From: Pseudarthrobacter sp. BIM B-2242
Lineage (GTDB): Bacteria > Actinomycetota > Actinomycetes > Actinomycetales > Micrococcaceae
Direction of reading: 5' to 3'
Length of the DNA stretch: 64,000 nucleotides
Assembly (NCBI RefSeq): GCF_014764445.1
Contig: NZ_CP061721.1
Coordinates: 434,001-498,000 of the forward strand
The translations under genes were made by a program, and so were the position numbers. Below the pieces are notes generated by a model. That model worked only from the letters and a program-made list of their open reading frames with translations. It did no database searches and had not been told where the DNA came from. This document shows, piece by piece, positions 15,157 to 23,524 of this stretch (position 1 is its first letter; each line of letters opens with the position of its first letter).

Positions 15157-16500
15157 ATGAAAAACCGCAAATACCTGCTACCGATAGCCGCTACGGGAGC
15201 CTTGGCGCTGGCCCTGACCGGGTGCAGCAGTTCGGGGGGTGGAGGTGGAGCGGAAACCAGCGACGTCGACTGCGCTCCGTACGAGAGCTATGGCAAGCAC
15301 GAAGGGAAGACCGTCTCGGTCTACTCCACCATCGTGGACATCGAGGCCACAAACCTCGAAACGGCGTTTGCTCCTTTCGAGCAGTGCACCGGGGCCACCA
15401 TCAAGTACGAGGGCAGCAAAGAGTTTGAGACCCAGATCGGCGTCCGTGCCAAAGCAGGCAACGCGCCGGACATCGCCATCTTCCCCCAGCCGGGACTGAT
15501 GGCCGATCAGGCCAAGGCGGGCAACCTGAAGCCCGCACCGCAGGCCGTCTCGGACCTGGTAGATAAGAACTGGTCCGCGGACTGGAAGAAGTACGGCACC
15601 GTAGACGGTGTTTTCTACACGGCTCCCATGCTCGCGAACGTCAAAGGCTACGTCTGGTACGCCCCGAACACGTTCAAGGACAAGGGCTGGGAAGTTCCCA
15701 AGACCTGGGACGAAATGTTGACGCTGTCCGACAAAATCGCCGACGACGGCACCATGAAGCCCTGGTGTGCAGGCTTCGAATCCGGCGAGGCCACCGGCTG
15801 GCCGGGCACGGACTGGGTGGAAGATGTTGTCCTCCGCGTCCAGGGCCCCGAGGTCTATGACCAGTGGGTCAGCCACGAGATCCCCTTCAACGATCCCAAG
15901 ATCGTGGATGCCATGAATAAGACCGGCGAGATCCTCCTGAACGACAAGTACGTCAACGGCGGTTTCGGCGACGTACGGTCAATCCTGAGCACCGGCTTCG
16001 CACAGGCGGGCCAGCCCGTCCTCGATGGGCAGTGCGCCATGCACCACCAGGCCAACTTCCAGGCCGCCAACTGGCCGGAAGGCACGGTTGTGGCTCCTGA
16101 CGGTGACGTGTGGGCTTTCATGACGCCCCCCACGGACGCCAGCAAGGGCCAGGCCATCACCGGCGGCGGCGAGATGGTGGGCGCTTACAAGGACACCCCC
16201 GAGGCCCAGGCCTTCCAGGCCTACCTGGCCAGCGCAGAATTCGCCAACAACCGGGTCAAGCTCGGCGGCGTCATCAGTGCCAACAAGGGACTGGACCCCG
16301 CGAGTGCGCAGACGGAACTCGACAAGCAGTCCATCGCCCTCCTGCAGGATCCGGACACGGTCTTCCGCTTCGACGGCTCTGACCTGATGCCGGGCGCCGT
16401 AGGCTCCAACTCCTTCTGGAAGGGCATCGTTGCATGGATCAACGGCGCACCGGCCCAGCAGGTGGCCGACAGCGTCGAAAGCAGCTGGCCGAAGGGCTGA
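15157..16500 (+). CDS. Sugar ABC transporter substrate-binding lipoprotein (alpha-glucoside type)
   Basis: A 447-residue extracytoplasmic binding protein. The start ATG 15157 has a GAGGAG ribosome site 9 nt ahead. The signal peptide ends in the lipobox LTGC (Cys near 21), followed by a Ser/Gly linker. The mature part has family-1 solute-binding features: DIAIFPQPGLMADQAKAG, VKGYVWYAPNTFKDKGW and GDVWAFMTPPT. It resembles AglE/ThuE-type alpha-glucoside binders (WPGTDWVEDVVLRVQGPEVYDQW). The two permeases follow. No ATPase gene is in the cluster, so a shared MsiK-like ATPase is likely. Confidence 0.92.
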   Translation: MKNRKYLLPIAATGALALALTGCSSSGGGGGAETSDVDCAPYESYGKHEGKTVSVYSTIVDIEATNLETAFAPFEQCTGATIKYEGSKEFETQIGVRAKAGNAPDIAIFPQPGLMADQAKAGNLKPAPQAVSDLVDKNWSADWKKYGTVDGVFYTAPMLANVKGYVWYAPNTFKDKGWEVPKTWDEMLTLSDKIADDGTMKPWCAGFESGEATGWPGTDWVEDVVLRVQGPEVYDQWVSHEIPFNDPKIVDAMNKTGEILLNDKYVNGGFGDVRSILSTGFAQAGQPVLDGQCAMHHQANFQAANWPEGTVVAPDGDVWAFMTPPTDASKGQAITGGGEMVGAYKDTPEAQAFQAYLASAEFANNRVKLGGVISANKGLDPASAQTELDKQSIALLQDPDTVFRFDGSDLMPGAVGSNSFWKGIVAWINGAPAQQVADSVESSWPKG

Positions 16501-16509
16501 CCTCCTTCA

Positions 16510-16548
16510 CACCGCGCCCTTGGGACTTCCAGTCCCAAGGGCGCGGTG
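16510..16548 (+). other. Long perfect intercistronic hairpin between binding protein and permease
   Basis: An 18-bp uninterrupted stem (16510-16527 with 16531-16548) closes a 3-nt TCC loop, 10 bp after the binding-protein stop. There is no T-tract, so it is not a plain terminator. Like the malE-malF element, it probably stabilises the upstream mRNA and limits read-through, giving excess binding protein. Confidence 0.75.
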
Positions 16549-16593
16549 TCGATTCCGCACTATCTGATCCACGCACACCTCGGAGGTTGGGCA

Positions 16594-17559
16594 ATGGAAT
16601 TTCTTGGAGGAAAGTTTCTTCAAGTTGCAATAGCTCTAGCGGTTTTTGCCGCACTGATTGGGCTCATCATGCTGATTGTGGACAGGGCTCCCAAATCAGT
16701 CAAAGACAAAGTAACGATCGTTGGCTTCCTGGCGCCGGCGGCAATCCTGATGTTGGTAGGCCTCGTATACCCGGCCGTACAGACGTCGTTTTTGGCATTC
16801 ACGAATGCTTCAGGCCAGCCAAACGGCGTGGATAACTTCGTCTGGATGTTCACCCAGCCCGAAGCGCTGGTTACCCTCCGCAATACGGTTATTTGGACAA
16901 TCCTGGTGCCACTGCTGTCCACCGGTTTTGGCCTGGCCTACGCGGTCTTCATTGATAAGGCCCGCGGTGAGAAGGCCCTCAAAGCGCTGGTGTTTATGCC
17001 CATGGCCATCTCCTTCGTGGGTGCCGGCATCATCTGGAAGCTGGTCTACGACTACCGCGGTCCCGCCATCGAACAGACCGGCGTTATCAACGCAGTCCGC
17101 GTCGCCCTCGGCATGGACCCCAAACAGTTCCTTCTCGATGCTCCCGAGAACACCATCTTCCTCATCATTGTGATGGTGTGGATTCAAACCGGCTTCGCCA
17201 TGGTGATCCTCTCCGCAGCCATCAAGGGCGTCCCCATGGAGCTGGTGGAGGCTGCCCGCCTCGACGGCGCCAACCCGTGGCAGCAGTTCCGGAACGTCAC
17301 CATTCCCGGAATCCGCGGCGCACTGGTGGTGGTGCTGACCACCATCACCATCGCCACCCTGAAGGTCTTCGACATTGTCCGCACCATGACGGCGGGAAAC
17401 TACGAAACCTCTGTTGTGGCAAATGAGATGTATACCCAGGCCTTCCGTGCCGGCGAACCGGGCAGGGGCGCAGCGCTCGCCCTGGTTCTCTTCCTCCTCG
17501 TCCTGCCCATCGTGGTCTACAACGCCCGCGTACTCCGTCAGCAAAGGGAAATCCGATGA
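16594..17559 (+). CDS. Sugar ABC transporter permease (MalF-type)
   Basis: A 321-residue membrane subunit. The start ATG 16594 has GGAGG 8 nt ahead; upstream in-frame ATG 16546 lies inside the hairpin and lacks a ribosome site. Six helices follow the MalF/UgpA plan, and the coupling EAA-type loop is ELVEAARLDGANPWQQFRNVTIPGI. It should pair with the next permease to form the channel for the binding protein at 15157. Its last codons overlap the next start by ATGA. Confidence 0.92.
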   Translation: MEFLGGKFLQVAIALAVFAALIGLIMLIVDRAPKSVKDKVTIVGFLAPAAILMLVGLVYPAVQTSFLAFTNASGQPNGVDNFVWMFTQPEALVTLRNTVIWTILVPLLSTGFGLAYAVFIDKARGEKALKALVFMPMAISFVGAGIIWKLVYDYRGPAIEQTGVINAVRVALGMDPKQFLLDAPENTIFLIIVMVWIQTGFAMVILSAAIKGVPMELVEAARLDGANPWQQFRNVTIPGIRGALVVVLTTITIATLKVFDIVRTMTAGNYETSVVANEMYTQAFRAGEPGRGAALALVLFLLVLPIVVYNARVLRQQREIR

Positions 17560-18533
17560 CCGTCATGCCAGCGCCGGATGAGGCCGCCAACACGTCCCGG
17601 ACACAGACGCGCCCCAGCAAGGGCCGTCCCGTTTCGCCGGAGGATTCGGCGCCGATCATGCGGCGCGTCAAAACCAAGCTGACATCACGATGGGCCACCG
17701 CGGCCGCCGTGATCATCGCAACAATCTGGACGGTGCCCACATTCGGGCTCCTGGTGTCCTCCTTCCGCCCGGCGGCCAAACAAGTGGGACCGCGCTCGGA
17801 CGGCTGGTGGAACTTCTTCACCGACTGGGACTTTACGTTCAAGAACTACATTGACGTCACGGCCGCTGCCGGATCGCAGTCCGCCAACCTTTCCCAGTAC
17901 TTCGCCAACTCCGTGGCGATCGTCATCCCGGTAACCGTCTTTGTGCTGGTGCTTGCCTCCATGGCGGCTTACATCTTTGCCTGGGGAAATTTCAAGGGCA
18001 GGGAGGCGGCGTTCATCTTCGTCTTCGCCCTGCAGATCATCCCCCTGCAGATGGCGCTGATCCCGCTGCTGACGCTGTTCACGCAGGTGCTCCAGATCCC
18101 GCCGGGGTCCTACGCCCAACTCTGGATTGCCCACACCATGTTCGGGCTTCCCCTGGGCATCTTCCTCCTCCACAACTTCATCTCGGAAATCCCGGGTGAA
18201 GTGATTGAGGCGGCCAAGGTGGACGGTGCCGGCCACACCACCATTTTCTGGCGGATCATCCTGCCGCTGTCCGTGCCCGCCCTGGCCTCGCTCGCCATCT
18301 TCCAGTTCCTGTGGGTGTGGAATGACCTGCTGGTGGCGCTGGTGTTCTCCGGCGGCACGGCGGACGTTGCTCCGATCACCCAGCGGCTCGCCGAGATCTC
18401 CGGTACCCGTGGCAGCAGGGATTACCTGAACCCCGCAGCAGCCTTCGTTTCAATCATTGCGCCGCTGGTGGTCTTCTTTGCCCTCCAGCGCTACTTCGTC
18501 CGTGGTCTGCTCGCGGGCGGACTGAAGGGCTAA
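17556..18533 (+). CDS. Sugar ABC transporter permease (MalG-type)
   Basis: A 325-residue membrane subunit starting in ATGA overlap. A hydrophilic N-terminal tail of ~45 residues precedes six helices. The EAA loop is EVIEAAKVDGAGHTTIFWRIILPLS, and the conserved last part reads YFVRGLLAGGLKG. With the MalF-type gene it builds an importer likely specific for an alpha-glucoside. A 9-bp inverted repeat follows at 18541-18570, ahead of the lacI-type gene. Confidence 0.93.
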   Translation: MTVMPAPDEAANTSRTQTRPSKGRPVSPEDSAPIMRRVKTKLTSRWATAAAVIIATIWTVPTFGLLVSSFRPAAKQVGPRSDGWWNFFTDWDFTFKNYIDVTAAAGSQSANLSQYFANSVAIVIPVTVFVLVLASMAAYIFAWGNFKGREAAFIFVFALQIIPLQMALIPLLTLFTQVLQIPPGSYAQLWIAHTMFGLPLGIFLLHNFISEIPGEVIEAAKVDGAGHTTIFWRIILPLSVPALASLAIFQFLWVWNDLLVALVFSGGTADVAPITQRLAEISGTRGSRDYLNPAAAFVSIIAPLVVFFALQRYFVRGLLAGGLKG

Positions 18534-18540
18534 GAGCACC

Positions 18541-18570
18541 GTGGCCGGCGCAGGGAACTGTGCCGGCCAC
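18541..18570 (+). other. Intercistronic hairpin after the sugar permease
   Basis: GTGGCCGGC (18541-18549) and GCCGGCCAC (18562-18570) form a perfect 9-bp stem with a 12-nt loop, 7 bp after the permease stop. No T-tract follows, so it may attenuate rather than end transcription into the regulator gene. Confidence 0.5.
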
Positions 18571-18642
18571 ACTGGTCCGGTAACACTATGAACCAGAGGA
18601 ACCCGCCAAATATCATGTCGTGGGGGTAAGCGCAGGGAACTG
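18548..18642 (+). repeat. Pair of 13-bp direct repeats ahead of the LacI gene
   Basis: GCGCAGGGAACTG occurs at 18548-18560 (within the hairpin loop and stem edge) and again at 18630-18642, 82 bp apart, just before the regulator's GTG. It could be coincidence or an operator half-site pair; no protein is assigned. Confidence 0.35.
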
Positions 18643-18674
18643 CATAGTCTGCACGAGCCCATGAGGGGAAAACT

Positions 18675-19727
18675 GTGGCACGCAGTACGGAAAGGTCGCA
18701 ACGCGGCGGCCACAGCGGGGTCAGCATCGAGGATGTGGCAGCGGCCGCCGGAGTGTCCACAGCCACCGTGTCCCGGGCCGTGCGCGGGTTGCCCCGGGTC
18801 TCACCTGCCACGCGCGAAAAGATCCTGGAGGTGGCCAGTGCCCTGGGCTACGTGGCGTCCTCCTCAGCCTCCGGACTTGCCACCGGCCGCACCAGGACCA
18901 TCGGTGTGCTGGCGCCGTTCGTGAGCCGCTGGTTCTTCTCCAAGGCCATCGAGGGCGCGGACCGCGAACTTCACGCCCGCCAGTACAACCTCTCCCTCTT
19001 CAACCTGGGCGGGCACGGCAGCAACCGGGAACGGCTCTTCAGCAAGACCATGGTCTATAAGCAGATAGATGCCCTGCTGGTCCTGTGTATGGCCCTGACC
19101 CACGACGAGTTGGAACACCTGCAGAAGATCGACATCCCGCTGATCGTGGTGGGCGGCCATGTCGAGGAATGCGCTTACATCGGGATCGACGACTACGCGG
19201 CCTCCTCTACGGCCGTCCGGCACCTGATCGACCTCGGCCACCGGGACATTGCGCTCCTGCATGGCGACGACGAAACGGACCTCAACTTTGACGTTCCCCG
19301 GGTCCGGATCCTGGCGTTCAAGGAGGTCATGGCCGCCGCACAATTACCCATCCGCCCCGAGTGGGATGAGTGGGGCGACTTCACGGTCCGCAGCGGCCAG
19401 GAAGCCTTCCGGCGGCTGTGGGCGCGGCCCGGACTCAAGCCCACCGCCATCTTCTGCGCCTCGGACGAAATGGCCATGGGCGTGATTTTCGAAGCCGCCC
19501 GGGCGGGGGTCCGCGTGCCCGGGGACCTCTCCGTGGTGGGGATCGACGATCACGATTTCGCCGGCCCGATGGGCCTGACCACCGTGGGCCAGCGGCCCGA
19601 CGAACAAGCCGAACTCGCCACCAAGATGCTCCTTGACGAACTGAGCGGCATTCCCGGGGCGGTGCGCTCCGCCGTCGCGCCCCACCAGCTTATTGTCAGG
19701 AGCACGACGGCGCCGCCTCCTTCCTGA
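18675..19727 (+). CDS. LacI-family transcriptional regulator of the sugar ABC operon
   Basis: A 350-residue regulator with GTG start behind GAGGGG. The N-terminal helix-turn-helix is VSIEDVAAAAGVSTATVSRAVR followed by the hinge EVASALGYVASSSAS. The rest is a periplasmic-binding-like effector domain (RTRTIGVLAPFVSRWFFSKAIEG, LLVLCMALTHDELEHLQ, DISVVGIDDHDFAG). It sits immediately downstream of the importer and most likely controls the operator at 15041-15054. The effector sugar is unknown. Confidence 0.92.
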   Translation: MARSTERSQRGGHSGVSIEDVAAAAGVSTATVSRAVRGLPRVSPATREKILEVASALGYVASSSASGLATGRTRTIGVLAPFVSRWFFSKAIEGADRELHARQYNLSLFNLGGHGSNRERLFSKTMVYKQIDALLVLCMALTHDELEHLQKIDIPLIVVGGHVEECAYIGIDDYAASSTAVRHLIDLGHRDIALLHGDDETDLNFDVPRVRILAFKEVMAAAQLPIRPEWDEWGDFTVRSGQEAFRRLWARPGLKPTAIFCASDEMAMGVIFEAARAGVRVPGDLSVVGIDDHDFAGPMGLTTVGQRPDEQAELATKMLLDELSGIPGAVRSAVAPHQLIVRSTTAPPPS

Positions 19728-19782
19728 GGCAGCGCGCCGCCGGCGCAGGGGACAGAGAGTGCCGGGTTTGGGAACGCTGCGG

Positions 19783-20709
19783 TCAGGACGCGCGGGCGAG
19801 CTGCCGGATGGGAATCCAGCGGGAGGCCAGCCGGCGGTAGGCAGCCGCCGCACCCGTCATGTCGCCCTCGGCCAGGCATTCGATGCCGAGCCGGATGTCC
19901 ATGGGCGACTCGTCCGGGTACACCTTGTCCGCGACCGCGCCATAGTCGAGTTCCACCATGGAATTGACGTGGAACATCTCCAGCCACTCCGTCAGCTGCG
20001 CCAGGTCATCCAGCATGTCAAGATCCGGGGCGGCGAGGGCCAGGTTTGCCACGGCGTAGCGTGCCCGTTCCATGGCATCGGTGATGGGGGCCCACACCCT
20101 GACGGTAAGGATCCGGCCGCCGGCCTCCACCACGTCCTTGTGATCGCCCTCGGCAAAAAGCGAGAACCAGCTAAACGGAATGCCCCACGTGGAGGCGCGG
20201 GTGTGGACCCGGATACTGCCGTCGCGGGCCTTGACCTGGTCGATCCGCTCCTGGTGTTTGTCGCGCTGCTCCTCGGGAATCAGCAGTTCAGCCAGGGGGC
20301 CGTGGATGCCTTCCATCAGCGCGTTGGCGGCGAGCCCGGCGCGCAGGACCAGCTGGCTGGGACAGTACAGCAGGACGCGATCGGCTGCCGCTTCGTCGCC
20401 GGTGCCGGCGGCAGCATCGGCGTCGGGCGCCCCTGTTTTCGGGCTCCGGCGGGGCGGTACGCCGGGCGCGGTGGTGACCCGGACCAGATCCGTCCGCCCG
20501 GTGGGGAAGGGGTCCCCGCCGGGGCGGGTGATCCGGCCCAGCGAGGCCAGCAGCTCAGCATTCTCGACGGCGGCCCGGGACGCCGTGCGTGCACCGGCTG
20601 CCCGAATGGCTTCCCGCTGCCCTTCGGGGAAGGCTTCCAGCGGCTCGTAGACCCGGAGCGTGGAGGAGAATGGCAGGCCGGCCTGGCCCCGGTAGAGGTT
20701 TCCCGTCAT
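19783..20709 (-). CDS. Conserved hypothetical protein, no recognised function
   Basis: A 308-residue cytoplasmic protein; the start ATG 20709 is set by a GGGAG ribosome site in its leader. I recognise no catalytic motif. Visible segments are YRGQAGLPFSSTLRVYEPLEAFP, an Asp/Ala-rich insert near 95-115, VLLYCPSQLVLRAGLAANALME, and a C-terminal part with WIPIRQLARAS. The central aromatic-rich part RASTWGIPFSWFSLFAEGDHKDVVE suggests a compact enzyme fold. It lies 34 bp after exonuclease III on the same strand and converges on the LacI gene. Confidence 0.7.
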   Translation of the reverse strand: MTGNLYRGQAGLPFSSTLRVYEPLEAFPEGQREAIRAAGARTASRAAVENAELLASLGRITRPGGDPFPTGRTDLVRVTTAPGVPPRRSPKTGAPDADAAAGTGDEAAADRVLLYCPSQLVLRAGLAANALMEGIHGPLAELLIPEEQRDKHQERIDQVKARDGSIRVHTRASTWGIPFSWFSLFAEGDHKDVVEAGGRILTVRVWAPITDAMERARYAVANLALAAPDLDMLDDLAQLTEWLEMFHVNSMVELDYGAVADKVYPDESPMDIRLGIECLAEGDMTGAAAAYRRLASRWIPIRQLARAS

Positions 20710-20743
20710 GACAGTCTCCCTTCCAGGGCCCCGGCAGCAGCCA

Positions 20744-21550
20744 TCAGTCGGCCAGCTCCACCAAAACCGGTGCGTGGTCCGAAGCGCCCTTGCCCTTGCG
20801 CTCCTCGCGGTCAATGGACGCGCCGGTGACCCGGGCGGCCAGGGCGGGGGAGCCCAGGACAAAGTCGATCCGCATGCCCTCCTTCTTGGGGAAGCGCAGC
20901 TGCGTGTAGTCCCAGTAGGTGTAGACGCCGGGCCCGGGGGTGTACTCGCGGGCCAGGTCCTTGAATCCGGCCTCTTCAAACGCGTGGAACGCAGCGCGTT
21001 CGGGCGGGCTGACGTGGGTGAACCTGTTATTGACGAAAAGGTCGATGTCCCAGACGTCGTCGTCGAAGGGTGCGATGTTCCAGTCGCCCATGAGGGCCAC
21101 CTGGGCGTTCGGATCGGCACTGACCAGGCTCTGGGCGTGGGTCTTTAGGGATTCAAGCCACTTGATTTTGTACGGCATGTGTTCGTCGTCGAGGGACCTG
21201 CCGTTAGGCACGTACAGGCTCCAGATCCGGACGCCCCCACACGTGGCAGCCATGGCGCGGGCCTCCTGCACGGGGTCCTTGCCTTCCTTGCCGAACGGGG
21301 GCTGGTCCAGGAACGTGCGCTCCACGTCTTCCAGGCCTACCCGCGAAGCGATAGCCACGCCGTTCCACTGGCTGACGCCGAAGTGGGCCACCTCGTAGCC
21401 CATGCGTTCAAACAGCTCCCACGGGAAATTCTCGTCCTTGCACTTGGTCTCCTGGATCGCCAGGACATCGCAGTCACTGCGTTGCAGCCAGGCCTCAACA
21501 CGGTCGGCGCGGGCACGGAGGGAGTTCACATTCCAGGTAGCAATCTTCAC
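20744..21550 (-). CDS. xth: Exodeoxyribonuclease III
   Basis: A 268-residue enzyme of the ExoIII/EEP family, usual length about 265-270. The GTG start is followed by MKIATWNVNSLRAR, with the metal-binding LAIQETKCKDENFP. The middle catalytic motifs are SLYVPNGRSL and MGDWNIAP. The C-terminal YTYWDYTQLRFPKKEGMRIDFVLGSPAL and KGKGASDHAPVLVEL supply the Asp/His pair. It acts as AP endonuclease and 3' exonuclease in base-excision repair, in the cytoplasm. Confidence 0.95.
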   Translation of the reverse strand: MKIATWNVNSLRARADRVEAWLQRSDCDVLAIQETKCKDENFPWELFERMGYEVAHFGVSQWNGVAIASRVGLEDVERTFLDQPPFGKEGKDPVQEARAMAATCGGVRIWSLYVPNGRSLDDEHMPYKIKWLESLKTHAQSLVSADPNAQVALMGDWNIAPFDDDVWDIDLFVNNRFTHVSPPERAAFHAFEEAGFKDLAREYTPGPGVYTYWDYTQLRFPKKEGMRIDFVLGSPALAARVTGASIDREERKGKGASDHAPVLVELAD

Positions 21551-21630
21551 AGTCCCTAACTTACCTTGGCGGCGCCGATGCGGGGAAAGCCCCGGGATGG
21601 CGCTTCGCTCACAGTCCGCCGGGGGAGCCT

Positions 21631-23424
21631 TCAGCCTTTCAGCCCGGGAAAATCAGCGTCGGAGTACTCGATTCCAAAGCCGCCCGCCGCCTCTCCCGCC
21701 GTCTTCCCGGCTGCCTTCCCCGCCGCTGCGTCGGTGCCTGAGCCGTGCCTGGCTTCCTCCCGCTGGCGCAGCTCCACGCGGCGGATCTTGCCCGAGATGG
21801 TCTTGGGCAGTGCCCCGAATTCGAGCCTGCGGATGCGCTTGAAGGGCGCCAGGTGTTCACGGCAGTACCGCAGGATGTCCTCGGCCAGCTCCGGCCCCGG
21901 CTCCAGCCCGGCCACCAGGACCACGTAGGCCTTGGGGAGGGAAAGTTTAAGCGCATCCGGCGACGGCACCACGGCAGCCTCGGCCACCGCGGGGTGCTTC
22001 AGGAGCACGCTTTCCAGTTCGAAGGGCGAGAGCCGGTAGTCCGATGATTTGAAGACGTCGTCATCCCGGCCCACGTAGGTGATGATTCCGTGCTTGTCCC
22101 GCCGGGCCATGTCGCCCGTGTGGTAAAAACCGTCCCGGAACGCCTCCGCGGTCTTCGCTGCGTCCCCGTAGTAGGACTTCATCAGCCCCACGGGCCGCTG
22201 GTCCAGGCGCAGGCACAGCTCGCCGTCGTCCGCTTCCTCCCCTGAGTTCGGATCCACCAGCACCACGTCGTAGCCCGGAAGGGGCTGCCCCATGGCGCCC
22301 ACCGTGACCGGCTGGCCCGGTGTGTTGGCCACCTGGACCGTGCTCTCGGTCTGGCCGAAGCCGTCACGGATGGTCTGTCCCCAGGCACGCTTGACCTGGT
22401 CTATCACCTCGGCGTTCAGGGGCTCACCGGCGGAGACCACTTTGGTGGGCGGAGTCTTCAGCAGCTTCAGGTCCGCCTGGATCAGCATCCGCCAGACCGT
22501 GGGCGGGGCACAGAAACTGGTGACCGACTCGCGGTCCATCTGCTCCATCAGGGCGCGGGCGTCGAAGCGTTCATAGTTGTAGACAAAGACGCACGCCTCT
22601 GCGATCCAGGGGGCAAAGAAATTGGACCACGCGTGCTTGCCCCAGCCCGGCGAGGCCACGTTCAGGTGCACGTCGCCAGGTTCCAGCCCGATCCAGTACA
22701 TCGTGGACAGGTGACCCACCGGGTAGGACGTGTGCGTGTGCTCCACCAGCTTGGCCTGGGACGTGGTTCCGGACGTGAAGTACAGGAGGAGCGTCTCGTC
22801 CGCCCGGGTGGGCGCGCCGGGTGTGAAGGTGTCCGGCGCCGTCGCCGAATCCGCGTACTGCAGGGCTGTGGCGGTGACGTCGGGTGCGGAGGCCGCAGGG
22901 GTGCTGGCAGCGCCGCGGCCGCCGACATCAATGAGGCGGTAGTTGCCGGGAACGCGGGCAAACTTGCCGAGGTTCGAATGCCCGACGGCGGCCCAGCCCG
23001 CCTCGCCGCGCTCCACCCGTTCAGCCAGGTCATCGGGGCCCATCAGGGTGGTGGTGGGGATCAGGACGATTCCGAGTTTGATGCCGGCGAGCATCAGTTC
23101 CCAGAGCTCCACCTGGTTGCCCAGCATCACGATCATGCGGTCGCCGCGGCGAACACCCTGGCTTTGCAGCCAGTTGGCGGCCTGGTTGGAGCGGGAGGCG
23201 AGGTCAGCGAAGGTCCTGCGGGTGGCCGAGCCGTCCTGTTCCACGATCACCAGGGCCGGGTTGTTGGCTTTGGCCGGGTCGGCGGCGATCTGGTCGAACC
23301 AGTCGAGGGCGAAGTTGAACTCCGAAAACCGGGGCCATGCGAACTCCCGCCGGGCCCGGTGGTAGTCGGAACGGAGGGCCAGCAGGTGGTCCCGTGCTTC
23401 GCGGAAATCATCGGTCACTGACAA
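21631..23424 (-). CDS. AMP-dependent acyl-CoA synthetase
   Basis: A ~597-residue ANL ligase that activates an acyl acid as acyl-AMP then acyl-CoA. Motifs: LLYFTSGTTSQAKLVEHTH (A3), the GRDDDVFKSSDYRLSPFELE hinge (A8), and PKTISGKIRRVEL with the catalytic Lys of A10. The TTG at 23424 is preferred because AAAGG sits 8 nt ahead; GTG 23457 and GTG 23418 are alternatives. Size and motif order resemble the medium-chain ACSM/acetate-like ligases. It is transcribed divergently from the acyl-CoA dehydrogenase and from the shared promoter at 23476-23504. Confidence 0.9.
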   Translation of the reverse strand: MSVTDDFREARDHLLALRSDYHRARREFAWPRFSEFNFALDWFDQIAADPAKANNPALVIVEQDGSATRRTFADLASRSNQAANWLQSQGVRRGDRMIVMLGNQVELWELMLAGIKLGIVLIPTTTLMGPDDLAERVERGEAGWAAVGHSNLGKFARVPGNYRLIDVGGRGAASTPAASAPDVTATALQYADSATAPDTFTPGAPTRADETLLLYFTSGTTSQAKLVEHTHTSYPVGHLSTMYWIGLEPGDVHLNVASPGWGKHAWSNFFAPWIAEACVFVYNYERFDARALMEQMDRESVTSFCAPPTVWRMLIQADLKLLKTPPTKVVSAGEPLNAEVIDQVKRAWGQTIRDGFGQTESTVQVANTPGQPVTVGAMGQPLPGYDVVLVDPNSGEEADDGELCLRLDQRPVGLMKSYYGDAAKTAEAFRDGFYHTGDMARRDKHGIITYVGRDDDVFKSSDYRLSPFELESVLLKHPAVAEAAVVPSPDALKLSLPKAYVVLVAGLEPGPELAEDILRYCREHLAPFKRIRRLEFGALPKTISGKIRRVELRQREEARHGSGTDAAAGKAAGKTAGEAAGGFGIEYSDADFPGLKG

Positions 23425-23473
23425 CGGGGAGACCTTTCGCCACGTGATGCTGATCACTGATATCCAACCCTGT

Positions 23474-23504
23474 GCAATATACTAGGACATCCAAGAGTTT
23501 GGAA
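23474..23504 (-). promoter_or_regulatory. Promoter-operator of the acyl-CoA synthetase, duplicated at the MarR gene
   Basis: On the minus strand TTCCAA (23499-23504), a 17-bp spacer and TATATT (23476-23481) make a good promoter. A TCCAA-4-TTGGA inverted repeat overlaps its -35 region. The same block, containing CAATATACTAGGAC, recurs at 37430-37460 before the MarR gene with few changes. A shared regulator, probably that MarR protein, is inferred. Confidence 0.65.
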
Positions 23505-23524
23505 GACCGAAGGGACGCAGACCC

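Noticed and set aside
20710..21120. Extended reading frame of the unknown 19783 gene
   Set aside because: Its N-terminal part is the opposite-phase shadow of exonuclease III. The ribosome site supports the start at 20709.
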